Shown in pieces: positions 33,501 through 42,157 of a stretch of DNA of 64,000 nt. The position numbers were made by a program, and so were the translations under genes. A model generated the notes under the pieces. The model was not told the DNA's origin and made no database searches. It worked only from the letters and a program-made list of their open reading frames with translations. Location: assembly GCA_000702845.1 (NCBI GenBank), contig JNKK01000005.1:1-64000 (forward strand), given 5' to 3'. How positions within the stretch are numbered: position 1 is the first letter of the stretch; every line of letters begins with the position of its first letter. Source of the stretch: Lachnospiraceae bacterium FE2018 (GTDB lineage: Bacteria > Bacillota > Clostridia > Lachnospirales > Lachnospiraceae).

Positions 33501-34374
33501 TTATACCATTAATTCATAAATCTTTGTGCAGTCTTCCTCACTCAGCTTTACAAATCCTTCGAGTGTTCCCTCTCTGCCATTGCCGTAGCAAAGACTCTTA
33601 ACAAGTTCCGGAATATCCTCTTTCTTTGCGCCGAGTTCTTCGAAATTCTTCGGCATGCCGATGGAAATCAGGAAATTACGCAGTGCTTCGATTCCCGCCT
33701 TTGCAGTTACTTCCGGATGATAGAAATCCATCTTGCAGCCCCAGACACGTGAAGCGACCTGTGCGAAACGCGTGACGTCATGTTCCATTACATAGGTATA
33801 TGCCGCCGGCAGCGTAACTGCCAGACCTGCGCCGTGTGCACAGTCATAGAGTGCGGAAAGCTCATGCTCTATGTCATGACTGGTCCAGTCCTGTGTACGT
33901 CCCACGCCGCAGGAGTTGTTGTGTGCCATCATACCTGCCCACATAATATTTGCACGCGCCTCGTAGCAGTCCGGATCTGCAATGACACGCGGTCCCTCGT
34001 GGATCATAGTCATCATCAGTGCCTCGATCAGGCGGTCGGTTACCTCAACGTCTTTCGTATTGGTCAGATAACGCTCATAGAGATGTGCGATAATATCAGT
34101 AATTCCGCATGCGGTCTGATACGGCGGAAGTGTCTGTGTCAGTGCAGGATTCAGGATACTGAACTTCGGGCGGATCGCATCGCCGGTGGCACCGCGCTTA
34201 AACATTCCGTCCTCATTGGTAATAACAGAGTCAGGACTTCCCTCGCTGCCTGCCGCCGCCATAGTGAACCAGCACCTTTGTGCCGCCGAAGCGCTTTACC
34301 AGACTGCCGGCCTCCTTTTCCTGATCTTTGCCAAATGCAAAAAATGTCGGTGAGTAAAATGTGAAATTATTCAT
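33501..34374 (-). pseudogene. Iron-containing alcohol dehydrogenase, internal deletion plus frameshift
   Basis: Fe-ADH (butanol dehydrogenase-like). ATG at 34374 with AGGAGG upstream opens 41 residues of good N-terminus (MNNFTFYSPTFFAFGKDQEK, then KVLVHYGGG); the frame then fails at a TGA six codons later. A second frame from about 34262 resumes at AAAGSEGSPDSVITNED and runs to the normal C-terminus, including the Fe ligands in the AHNNSCGVGR/HDIEHELSA and CAHGAGLA region. Intact relatives have about 385 residues; here roughly 95 are missing, including the GGGSxxD NAD-binding segment. The junction is a GGCGGCGGCA-type repeat present in both parental positions but in different frames, so a short-repeat deletion explains it. 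The product cannot be functional. It overlaps or closely follows the GarR-type gene (5 nt apart). Confidence 0.85.
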
Positions 34375-34379
34375 GTATC

Positions 34380-35270
34380 TTAATCCTCCTTAACAACACT
34401 TGTTCCTGAAATACATTCATAATATTTTATAATTGCACTGTGGTCATCACCGCCACAGTCCGCGTTGTTCAGAAACTGCAGCATCTCCATAACCGATGCC
34501 GTCACCGGAACCGGCATATGGATCGCGTGCGCGGCGTTGAGCGCATTGGTGAGATCCTTGGTATGCAGTGCAATGCGGAATCCGGGTGCATAGTTTCCTG
34601 CCAGCATCATCGGCGCCTTTGCGTCCATGACTGTGCTGCCAGCAAGGCCGCCGCGGATCGCCTGAAATACAAGTTCCGGATCTGTTCCGGCTTTTTTCGC
34701 AAATGTTAACGCCTCGGATACAGCTGCAATGTTTGTGGCGACGATCATCTGGTTTGCGAGTTTTGCCACGTTTCCGGAACCGATCGGTCCGACATAAACC
34801 ACGGAACCGGCCATGGCCATCAGCATATCATAATATTGATCGAACAGTTCTCTGCTACCACCGACCATAACAGAAAGCGTCCCGTCAATTGCTTTTGGCT
34901 CTCCGCCGGAAACCGGTGCGTCCAGCATGCCGATTCCGAGCGGCTCCAGTTCTGCACAGATCTTACGGCTTTCCACCGGGTCAATGGAACTCATATCGAT
35001 TACGACCGTCCCCGGCTTAGCCCCTTTTGCAATTCCGTTCTCCCCGAACACAGCGTCTCTGACCTGCGGTGAATTCTGAACCATTGTGATCACAACCTCA
35101 CTGGCCGCAGCAGTTTCTGCGCCGTCAGACGCCTGCACACCTCCTGCTGCCGTAACAAAATCCATATTGGACTGATTGTGATCATAGACGGTCAGTTCAT
35201 GCCCCGCCTTGATCAGATTGACTGCCATGTGTTTTCCCATAATGCCCAGTCCGATAAACCCGATTTTCAT
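34380..35270 (-). CDS. 2-hydroxy-3-oxopropionate (tartronate semialdehyde) reductase-like
   Basis: 296 aa, beta-hydroxyacid dehydrogenase family. N-terminal GFIGLGIMGKHM (NAD(P) site), the substrate motif MLDAPVSGGEPKA near residue 119, and the catalytic Lys in GSGNVAKLANQ near residue 170. AAGGAGGAG before ATG at 35270. Length and motifs are intact, unlike several neighbours. GarR/GlxR enzymes reduce tartronate semialdehyde to glycerate in galactarate and glucarate breakdown, which suits the neighbouring UxaA-type lyase; 3-hydroxyisobutyrate-type activity is the main alternative. Confidence 0.85.
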   Translation of the reverse strand: MKIGFIGLGIMGKHMAVNLIKAGHELTVYDHNQSNMDFVTAAGGVQASDGAETAAASEVVITMVQNSPQVRDAVFGENGIAKGAKPGTVVIDMSSIDPVESRKICAELEPLGIGMLDAPVSGGEPKAIDGTLSVMVGGSRELFDQYYDMLMAMAGSVVYVGPIGSGNVAKLANQMIVATNIAAVSEALTFAKKAGTDPELVFQAIRGGLAGSTVMDAKAPMMLAGNYAPGFRIALHTKDLTNALNAAHAIHMPVPVTASVMEMLQFLNNADCGGDDHSAIIKYYECISGTSVVKED

Positions 35271-35282
35271 TGATGCTCCTCC

Positions 35283-36071
35283 TTATAATTCCAGGCTGTC
35301 ACCTGCTGCCAGATAATGCAGCTGCTCTCCCATCTGTTCCTTCAGAAAATGATACTGTTCTGTTCCTGTACAGTGACAGGTGTAATAAACTGTCTGGTAC
35401 TGCTTCAGTGTCGCTGCGGTCTGATTCAGAATCTGCGGTCCCTCTCCGTTCATGTCAAGCCGGAAGAAATGGAACCCGCCCACCAGCACATCCGGGACAT
35501 ACCAGTTCATGATATTCAGAATTCCCTTGTGGGAACATCCGCTGATCAGAAAAGATTTACCGTTTTCCCGCAGCAGCAGATATTGTTCATGATTGAACCG
35601 CTCCGGGACGAGCGTCCCGTTCTTTTTTACCGAAAGTCCGTCCGACAGGATCTGATATGCGGTCTTTTTTTCCCGGAATGTGCGCAGTTCTGCCCACTCC
35701 GAGAGATACAGCATATCATCTACAAACCGGACCTGCGGTCTGTCATACAGTTTCTGATCAAGACCAATGTAGCGTTCATGGTCCATGAAGCAGTCAAAAA
35801 CATTCCTGTTTGCATAAACAGCCGCATGGTCATTCAGCTGAAAGAAACGCTCCAGACCGCCCCCGTGATCGTAGTGGCCATGTGAGAGAACGGCGACATC
35901 AACCGCATCGAGCGGAATCCCGAGTTTTTCTGCATTTTCCGCAAACAGCCCGCTGGCACCTGTATCGAACAAAATGCGCTTGTCATGTGTTTCGATATAC
36001 AGGCTCAAACCATGCTCAGTTCCGCAGCATGCATTTCCTGCCGTGTTCTCTGCAAGACATGTGATTCTCAT
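35283..36071 (-). CDS. Metallo-beta-lactamase-fold hydrolase
   Basis: 262 aa. Begins MRITCLAENTAGNACCGTEHGLS, like the archaeal/clostridial MBL group annotated as dihydropteroate/RFA-P synthase-like or '7,8-dihydropterin' hydrolases; metal motif in VLSHGHYDHGGG, plus SGCSHKGILNI and HCTGTEQYH. Ribosome site GGAGAAATC before ATG at 36071; an ATG eight codons upstream (36095) overlaps the SDR stop and lacks a site. Cytoplasmic. It is the only gene in this operon without an obvious sugar-acid function; relatives often occur in sugar-acid operons, possibly as lactonases. Intact by length. Confidence 0.8.
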   Translation of the reverse strand: MRITCLAENTAGNACCGTEHGLSLYIETHDKRILFDTGASGLFAENAEKLGIPLDAVDVAVLSHGHYDHGGGLERFFQLNDHAAVYANRNVFDCFMDHERYIGLDQKLYDRPQVRFVDDMLYLSEWAELRTFREKKTAYQILSDGLSVKKNGTLVPERFNHEQYLLLRENGKSFLISGCSHKGILNIMNWYVPDVLVGGFHFFRLDMNGEGPQILNQTAATLKQYQTVYYTCHCTGTEQYHFLKEQMGEQLHYLAAGDSLEL

Positions 36072-36095
36072 GATTTCTCCTTTCCCGTACCACAT

Positions 36096-36758
36096 TTAAT
36101 AGCAGGTCGTACCTCCGTCTACTGCCAGGGAAAGTCCGTTGATAAAAGAAGACTGATCCGAAACGAGGAACTGTACGGCATTTGCCACATCCTCTGCTTT
36201 GCAAAGTCTTCCGAGCGGTACCTCTCCAAGGCGCTCCGCAGCGACAGCTCTGGTAAACATGGTAACGGCACTTTTTGTCGCTGTATATGCCTCCGGCGTA
36301 TACATGTGTCCGACCAGGCCGCAGACGGAAGACATATTGATGATCAGACCTTCCTTCTGCTCTTTCATTACAGGAATCACATATTTTGTTCCGAGAAATA
36401 CGCTTCCTGTATTGACCGCCATCATCTGCATCCACTCATCAAAGGACATTTCTTCAATCACCTTGCGGATATTGATGCCTGCATTGTTTACCAGTACATC
36501 GATTCTGCCTGCCTCTGATACAACTGTGCGGACGGCCGTCTCCCAATCTGTCTCAGATGTTACATCCATCGGAATAAATGTCCCGCGTCCTCCTTCTTCC
36601 GTGAGCTTTTGAAGCAGTATATCTGCCCGCTCCTTTACCTGAGGAAGATCCAGCAGATACACGCAGTGTCCCTCTGATGCAAGAACAGCTGCCATGACAG
36701 ATCCCAGTCCGCCTGCGCCGCCGGTAATCAAAATTACTTTTTCCCGCTCTGCTTTCAT
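36096..36758 (-). CDS. Short-chain dehydrogenase/reductase with internal deletion
   Basis: 220 aa against about 250 in the family. Cofactor motif TGGAGGLGSVMA, NNAG, catalytic Ser in MSSVCG and Tyr/Lys in YTATKSA are all present. Straight after TRAVAAE the sequence continues RLGEVPLGRLCKAEDVA, so about 30 residues that normally carry the 'RVN-x-PG-x-T' segment and the helix beyond it are missing in frame. That region forms part of the nicotinamide and substrate site, so the protein may be inactive. It overlaps the transketolase remnant's stop by ATGA. Likely ancestral role: gluconate/ketosugar-acid reduction. Confidence 0.75.
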   Translation of the reverse strand: MKAEREKVILITGGAGGLGSVMAAVLASEGHCVYLLDLPQVKERADILLQKLTEEGGRGTFIPMDVTSETDWETAVRTVVSEAGRIDVLVNNAGINIRKVIEEMSFDEWMQMMAVNTGSVFLGTKYVIPVMKEQKEGLIINMSSVCGLVGHMYTPEAYTATKSAVTMFTRAVAAERLGEVPLGRLCKAEDVANAVQFLVSDQSSFINGLSLAVDGGTTCY

Positions 36759-38080
36759 ATTGCGGCCATCTCCTTTCTCACTGCATCTGCAATGTGCGCT
36801 GCCGTCAGACCGTAATACTCCAGCAGTTCCTCATAATTATGGGCGCTGCATCCGAAGCTGTCTTCAATTCCCACGAAAGAAATCGGCTTCGGATTCCTGC
36901 AGAGTGCCTCGGCCACTGCCGATCCGAGCCCGCCGGTAATGTTATGCTCTTCAGCCGTCACAACACCGCGCATTCCCTCTGACATTGCAATAATGCCTTC
37001 CCGGTCCAGCGGTTTGATCGTGCTTACATTCACCACACGCACTGAAATCTCATCCTGCAGCATTTCGGCTGCCTTCAGCGCTTCCGGAACCATCCGGCCG
37101 GCCGCAAATACGACCACATCGCTTCCGTCCTTCAGCATCTGTACTTTTCCGATCACAAACGGCTGATCTTCCGGTGTGACGTTCTCATACGGATTTCTGT
37201 TCAGGCGCATATAAACAGGTCCGTCATACGCGGCAATAGCCCGCGTCGCAGCAGCTGTTTCATTGGCGTCAGCCGGACAGATTACTGTCATGTTCGGCAC
37301 CGCGCGAAAAACAGCGAGATCTTCTACACACTGATGTGTTGCGCCGTCTCCGAAATCAGAAAGTCCTGAGGAAGAGCCGACAATTTTCACATTGAGTTTT
37401 CCGATGGCGATTGTCTGCCGGATCTGGTCAAATGCCCTGCCGCCGGCAAATACCGCAAATGAATTGGTGAACGGGATCTTCCCCGTCTGCGCCAGACCCG
37501 CGGCCACAGAAGTCATATTTGCCTCGGCAATTCCCATTTCAAAATGACGCTCAGGATAGGTTTCTTCAAACATTTTTCCCATGGTGGATCCCGCAAGATC
37601 CGCATCCAGAACGACAGGACGTCCGTCTGCCTCATCTGCCGCATCCAGTGCCCGGACAATCTGCTCCATGTCATGTCCGTCAATTTCCAGCACACGCCAG
37701 CCGAATGCCTCCCACTTTTCTTTCATGACGCCGGAATCAAACCGGTCTGTGATTCGTCCCGTTGCCTGCAGGCGGTTCCGGTCCAGAATTGCGACCAGAT
37801 GATCTGCGCGGTAAGCCGATGCAGCCATCGCCGCCTCCCAGATCTGACCTTCTGCAATTTCCCCGTCACCCATCAGAACATAAACGCGGCTGTCAATGCC
37901 GTCCATCCGGAGTCCGAGTGCCATTCCGAGTCCGATGGAAAGGCCCTGGCCAAGCGATCCGGTTCCGGCTTCCACGCCCGGTGTCTTGCGGTAATCAGGA
38001 TGGCCCTGCAGAAAAGATCCGAGTTCTTTCGTTGTCTTTAATACTTCCCGCGGGAAGAATCCTGTCCACGGGAATTTCCG
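36755..38080 (-). pseudogene. Transketolase: N- and C-subunits fused by deletion, 5' end missing
   Basis: Two-gene (TktN plus TktC) bacterial transketolases are usual here. The frame is recognisable from GFFPREVLKT (start near 38062), through SFLQGHPDYRKTPGVEAGTG, TPP motif MGDGEIAEGQIWEAA, to ADEADGRPVV, which is about residue 230 of TktN. It then jumps directly to LDADLAGSTMGKMFEETYP, about residue 30 of TktC, and runs to the end of TktC. So the TktN tail, the intergenic region and the TktC start are gone, and the first ~75 residues of TktN are missing with no start codon in frame (a TAA stands at 38081-38083). An inner ATG at 37975 could give 406 aa but would lack essential parts. Non-functional as read. 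Confidence 0.8.
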
Positions 38081-38082
38081 TT

Positions 38083-38169
38083 ATGTCAGACGTGCCGATG
38101 AAAAACCTGAACGCACTGATGCACGCGTTTAATGAACTGACAGGAAGTCATTATCAAATCATTCCATAA
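38083..38169 (+). pseudogene. C-terminal relic of an unknown plus-strand gene
   Basis: The last 28 codons (MSDVPMKNLNALMHAFNELT, then GSHYQIIP, stop at 38169) read like the end of a real protein and are followed at once by a strong terminator. Everything 5' of this is replaced by the transketolase remnant in the opposite orientation. The family is not recognised. It is best seen as one edge of a deletion or rearrangement. Confidence 0.45.
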
Positions 38170-38173
38170 AAAA

Positions 38174-38219
38174 AGCGGCCGGGGAAGCACACAACTGCTT
38201 GCCCCGGCCTTCTTGTTTT
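38174..38219. terminator. Bidirectional terminator after the relic and the aldo/keto reductase
   Basis: Stem GGCCGGGG-AGCA pairing with TGCTT-CCCCGGCC, flanked by an A-run on the left and TTCTTGTTTTT on the right. Lies between the relic's stop at 38169 and the reductase stop at 38219. Confidence 0.85.
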
Positions 38220-39355
38220 TACCATGTGGCCTTCTCTGCAAGATCCGCCAGAACTTCGGATATTTTAATCTGCTGCGGACAGACTCTTTCACAACTTCTG
38301 CACTTCAGACAGGCCTGCGGCTTTTTGTCTTCCTCAACCGCCATCAATGCCATCGGGGCGATAAATCCGCCGCCCGTGTACATATGCTCATTGTACAGTT
38401 CAATCATCCATGGAATATTGATTCCCTTCGGGCAGTGACTCACGCAATAGTGACATGCAGTACATGGAACCATCCCGACAGACAGCATTTTGTCTGCGAT
38501 TTCAAGCAGCGCCGTCATCTCTTTCTCATTCAGCTTTTTGTCATCCCTGAAGGTCTTCAGGTTCTTTTCCAGCTGCTCTTCATTGGACATTCCTGAGAGA
38601 ATCATCGTGACTTCCGGAACGCTTTGAAGAAAACGGAACGCCCATGCCGGGATTTCCTCATCCGGGCGCAGCGATTTCAGTTCTGTCTCATATTCCGCTG
38701 CCAGACTCGCAAGTTTGCCGCCGCGCAGCGGTTCCATGACCCAGACCGGAAGGCCGTATGAACTGATCAGCTTTACTTTTTCCCTGGCATTCTGGAAGGT
38801 CCAGTCGAGATAATTCAGCTGGATCTGACAAAACTCCATATCCTTTCCGTATGCATCCAGAAAACGTTTCAGCACATCCATGCTGCCATGACAGGAGAAT
38901 CCGAGATGACGGATTCGCCCGTTCTTTTTCTGTTCCAGAAGATAACTGTAAATACCGTATTTCTCATCATTCAGATATGCGTCGATATTCATCTCACATA
39001 CATTGTGGAACAGATAGAAATCAAAATACTCCACCTGAAGTTTCTCAAGCTGGCGGTTAAATATTTTCTCAACTTTTCCCCACAGTGAGGCATCGTATCC
39101 CGGAAATTTGGTTGCGACACAGAACTGTTCACGCGGATAGCGTGCCAATGCTCTTCCCAGTACTGTCTCAGAATTTTCTCCGTGATATCCCCAGGCAGTG
39201 TCATAATAATTGATACCGTTTTCCATGGCAATATCAACCATGCGCAGCGCTGCCGCTTCATCAATTCTTGCATCGTCCCCGTCAATCACGGGGAGCCGCA
39301 TCGCCCCCAACCCCAGTGCCGACAGTTTCATTCCCTGAAAATCTCTGTAAATCAT
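38219..39355 (-). CDS. Aldo/keto reductase with C-terminal 2x[4Fe-4S] domain
   Basis: 378 aa. Begins MIYRDFQGMKLSALGLGAMR, the AKR barrel entry; tetrad residues in NYYDTAWGYHG (Asp, Tyr), CVATKFPGY (Lys) and FYLFHNV (His). The C-terminal ~90 residues carry two ferredoxin motifs, CTACHYCVSHCP and CLKCRSCERVCP, separated by a helix, so it is the Clostridial ferredoxin-coupled AKR type. Start set at 39355 because GGAGGCAGCAC precedes it; the ATG 25 codons earlier has no ribosome site. Electron donor and substrate are not known. Not obviously linked to the flanking genes. Confidence 0.88.
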   Translation of the reverse strand: MIYRDFQGMKLSALGLGAMRLPVIDGDDARIDEAAALRMVDIAMENGINYYDTAWGYHGENSETVLGRALARYPREQFCVATKFPGYDASLWGKVEKIFNRQLEKLQVEYFDFYLFHNVCEMNIDAYLNDEKYGIYSYLLEQKKNGRIRHLGFSCHGSMDVLKRFLDAYGKDMEFCQIQLNYLDWTFQNAREKVKLISSYGLPVWVMEPLRGGKLASLAAEYETELKSLRPDEEIPAWAFRFLQSVPEVTMILSGMSNEEQLEKNLKTFRDDKKLNEKEMTALLEIADKMLSVGMVPCTACHYCVSHCPKGINIPWMIELYNEHMYTGGGFIAPMALMAVEEDKKPQACLKCRSCERVCPQQIKISEVLADLAEKATW

Positions 39356-39431
39356 GTGCTGCCTCCTTGTAATAATACTGCTCAACAATATCTGCGATTG
39401 TTTCATGGAATCCAGTGTTTCCAGTATCACA

Positions 39432-40331
39432 CTATTTCAGGAAATCTTCCCGCATCGGTGAAAAAACATCAAGCATGCGTGTCTCTTCCAGTGCACGCAG
39501 TCCATGTACCGCGTCCGGTCTTACATAGACCGAGTCTCCCGATCCGAGCGTCCGCGTCTCGCCATCCACCGTAACCTCGGTCTTCCCCTCTATAATATAC
39601 ATGATCTGCGTGTGCGGATGACTGTGATCTGCCGCTGTTTCACCTGGTGCGAACACATTCTCCACAAGCATCATGCCTTCTCCGTACGCTTTAATGCGGC
39701 GGCTCTTCCATGCCGGCATCTGTTCTGCCGGAATTTCGCTGTGAAATGCCCAGATCTGTTCTTTGTTCATCGTGCCGTTCCTTTCTTTCTGATTATACTT
39801 ATATCTTACCCACTTGTCGGCAATTGCCGGCTTCTCATAACCCCAGTCCTCTTCGACAGCATGGGACTTCCGTTCAAAACCGTTCTTTCTCAGCACGCTG
39901 GCCGAAGCAGTATTTTCAACCAGTGTACTCGCAGTAATGATTTCAACATCTGTTTTCGTAAATAAATACGCTGCTATCAGCTCCAGTGCTTCCGAAGCAG
40001 CTCCCCTGCCCCGGCATTCCCGGAGCAGACGGCATCCGAAGCTGATACTATGGACCGATTCCCTGTATCCGTACATCTCCACCAGACCGCAAAATTCATC
40101 CTGCATGAAAATGCCGAGGATGAGAGACTCCTCCAGACACTCGTCATAAAGATGGTCGATGACATACCGGATCTCCGGATACTTTTTTTCATAGAGAAAT
40201 GTGGGAAGATATCTGTATACTTCCTCATCATCCACAAGCCTCTGCAGGGAATCCGCATCCTGCTGTGTGATTCTTTTCAATAAAACCCGCTCACCCTGAA
40301 GTGCCGGAATTTCAGAAAAAAGCTGTTTCAT
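39432..40331 (-). CDS. GNAT acetyltransferase-cupin fusion ORF
   Basis: 299 aa in one frame. Residues 1 to about 184 form a GNAT N-acetyltransferase of the RimJ/RimL type (CRGRGAASEALELI acetyl-CoA motif; LVENTASASVLRKNGF). Residues from about 187 (MNKEQIWAFH) form a single cupin domain with HSHPHTQIMYIIEG and a later YVRPDAVHGLRAL. The cupin start carries its own ribosome site (GAAAGGAACGGCACG before ATG) inside the frame, so the two were probably separate genes whose stop codon was lost, or they are translated both as a fusion and as an independent cupin. AGGAG before ATG at 40331. Confidence 0.72.
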   Translation of the reverse strand: MKQLFSEIPALQGERVLLKRITQQDADSLQRLVDDEEVYRYLPTFLYEKKYPEIRYVIDHLYDECLEESLILGIFMQDEFCGLVEMYGYRESVHSISFGCRLLRECRGRGAASEALELIAAYLFTKTDVEIITASTLVENTASASVLRKNGFERKSHAVEEDWGYEKPAIADKWVRYKYNQKERNGTMNKEQIWAFHSEIPAEQMPAWKSRRIKAYGEGMMLVENVFAPGETAADHSHPHTQIMYIIEGKTEVTVDGETRTLGSGDSVYVRPDAVHGLRALEETRMLDVFSPMREDFLK

Positions 40332-40349
40332 TATAAGCTCCTGTCACGT

Positions 40350-42101
40350 TCAGTTCTTCTTTCCCTTTTTCATATCCCGGTACAGACGATATGCAAAAAA
40401 CACACTGACAATGCAACCGATGATACCAATCACCGGGAAGACAATCGTAATGGACAACCCTTCACTTGTAAAAACCGGTGCCGTACACAGCAGGCAGGAA
40501 CCTATGAAAAGCGCAATAATCATGAACGCCCGAATTGCATATCCGGTCAGACGGTTGACGGTCTCAAGTGCTTTCTCTTCAAAGCTGAAATCGGTACGTA
40601 CCCTGATCTGGCCTTTCTCCAGCATATCGAGCGCCTCGGCGGTCTTTGTGGAGGAGTCCGTGACGCCTTTAAAAAGCTGAAGCAGTTTCAGTGCAATATC
40701 CGGATTCATCTCTCCGGGGTTTTCAAGATCAAGCTTGAAATCAAATCCGGTGTTTACCTTGCTGGTGAAGTAGTTCAGAATGTTCACCTTCGGACTGAGC
40801 GTCCTGATCGTTCCCTCGATTGCTATGATGCCGCGTGAGAGGTTTGTCAGGAATGGCTCAATCTTATAATTTTCATCCTGCAGACTGCCGAGAATGGTGC
40901 TCAGAAGATCACCCAGATCAAAGTCACCGAAATCCGCCCCTGTATACTGGCCGCACATGCCCTCACACATTTCAAGCAGCGCGCCGTGATTGATTTCACC
41001 CACGGGCTGTGCAACCTGAAGCACCGTGCGCTTGAGACCGTACGCATCCTGCATCACCACCGCGGTCACGATATCGATGAGACTCTGCCGCTGCTTCGTT
41101 GAAAGTGATCCCATCATACCGAAATCAATCCACTCAATATTATGCTCCGGAAGCTGTATCTCCTGTCCGCCGTCACCGGCTGCGTCTCCGCCGCCCTCCG
41201 CAGTCTGATCTTTCTCAGTTTCCGCTGCGGATTTGCGTGTGACCGGCCCCTTGATCAGCACGTTGCCGGAGTGGGGATCCGCATGATAAAACCCGTCCGT
41301 GAGAACCTGTGTCGCAAAGTTATCTGCAACAAGCGCGGCAATGCGCTCACGCTCATCTTCATCCAGCGTATTAAGAAAATCTAAATCGCTGACTTCTGTG
41401 CCGGTCACAAAATCCTCTGTGAGTACTGCCTCACAGGTAAGTTCGCGGTAGCACTTCGGACTTTCAACGCCTTCGCGTCCGGTATTGTTTTTCCAGAAAC
41501 GTTCAAGATTATTCGCTTCATTGGTTAAATCAAGTTCGATTTTCGAGGTGTTTTCAAGCTCCACGATCATCCCCTTGATATCAATGCCGCCTGCATCTTT
41601 TTTTACAAACTTGTCAAGAATCTTCTCAATCAGGGCAAAGTCACGCGCAACCGTATCCACGACGCCCGGACGGCGCACCTTGACCGCCACGATGGTCCCG
41701 TCAGCCAACTCTGCTTTGTGCACCTGTGCGATCGAAGCGGAGCCCAGCGGCTTGTCGTCAAAGCTGGCATACAGCTCATTCACCGGCCTGCCCAGATACT
41801 TCTCGATCTGAGAATAAACTGTTTCGATGTCCATGGGCGCCACATTTGAGCGGAGCCTGACCAGCGCATCGCAATAATCAGCAGGGATGTACTCCGCCTG
41901 CTGGGAAGCGATCTGACCGATCTTGACGAAGGTTGGGCCCAGATCCTGCAGAATATTTGCAACGATCTCCGGCGTAATCCCTTCATCATAATCGTATTTG
42001 TTCAGAACGGCGAGTATCTCCTTTAATCTTCCGCTTGTGTCCGGCTCTGCTTTTTTTGCGTCCCTCCGCTGCTTAATCAATGCAGAAATAAATCCCGACA
42101 T
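40350..42101 (-). CDS. ABC1/UbiB-family atypical kinase
   Basis: 583 aa, UbiB/AarF protein-kinase-like ATPase. The family's KxGQ motif appears in FVKIGQIASQQAEYIP (about 55-70), an alanine-rich nucleotide loop in LGSASIAQVHKAEL, catalytic loop HADPHSGNVLIKG and metal motif DFGMMG. Between catalytic loop and DFG there is a Gly/Asp/Glu-rich insert (about 300-320). Two membrane spans lie at the C-terminus. In other bacteria these help ubiquinone or lipid metabolism; Clostridia lack ubiquinone, so a role in polyprenyl-lipid handling is more likely. AAGGAGG upstream. Downstream member of the run 44463-40350, which also holds the ABC exporter. Confidence 0.87.
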   Translation of the reverse strand: MSGFISALIKQRRDAKKAEPDTSGRLKEILAVLNKYDYDEGITPEIVANILQDLGPTFVKIGQIASQQAEYIPADYCDALVRLRSNVAPMDIETVYSQIEKYLGRPVNELYASFDDKPLGSASIAQVHKAELADGTIVAVKVRRPGVVDTVARDFALIEKILDKFVKKDAGGIDIKGMIVELENTSKIELDLTNEANNLERFWKNNTGREGVESPKCYRELTCEAVLTEDFVTGTEVSDLDFLNTLDEDERERIAALVADNFATQVLTDGFYHADPHSGNVLIKGPVTRKSAAETEKDQTAEGGGDAAGDGGQEIQLPEHNIEWIDFGMMGSLSTKQRQSLIDIVTAVVMQDAYGLKRTVLQVAQPVGEINHGALLEMCEGMCGQYTGADFGDFDLGDLLSTILGSLQDENYKIEPFLTNLSRGIIAIEGTIRTLSPKVNILNYFTSKVNTGFDFKLDLENPGEMNPDIALKLLQLFKGVTDSSTKTAEALDMLEKGQIRVRTDFSFEEKALETVNRLTGYAIRAFMIIALFIGSCLLCTAPVFTSEGLSITIVFPVIGIIGCIVSVFFAYRLYRDMKKGKKN

Positions 42102-42157
42102 TTACCTTCATACCTCCTTGCTGTTTGATAAACCGACCTGTTACATAAAATGCTACT

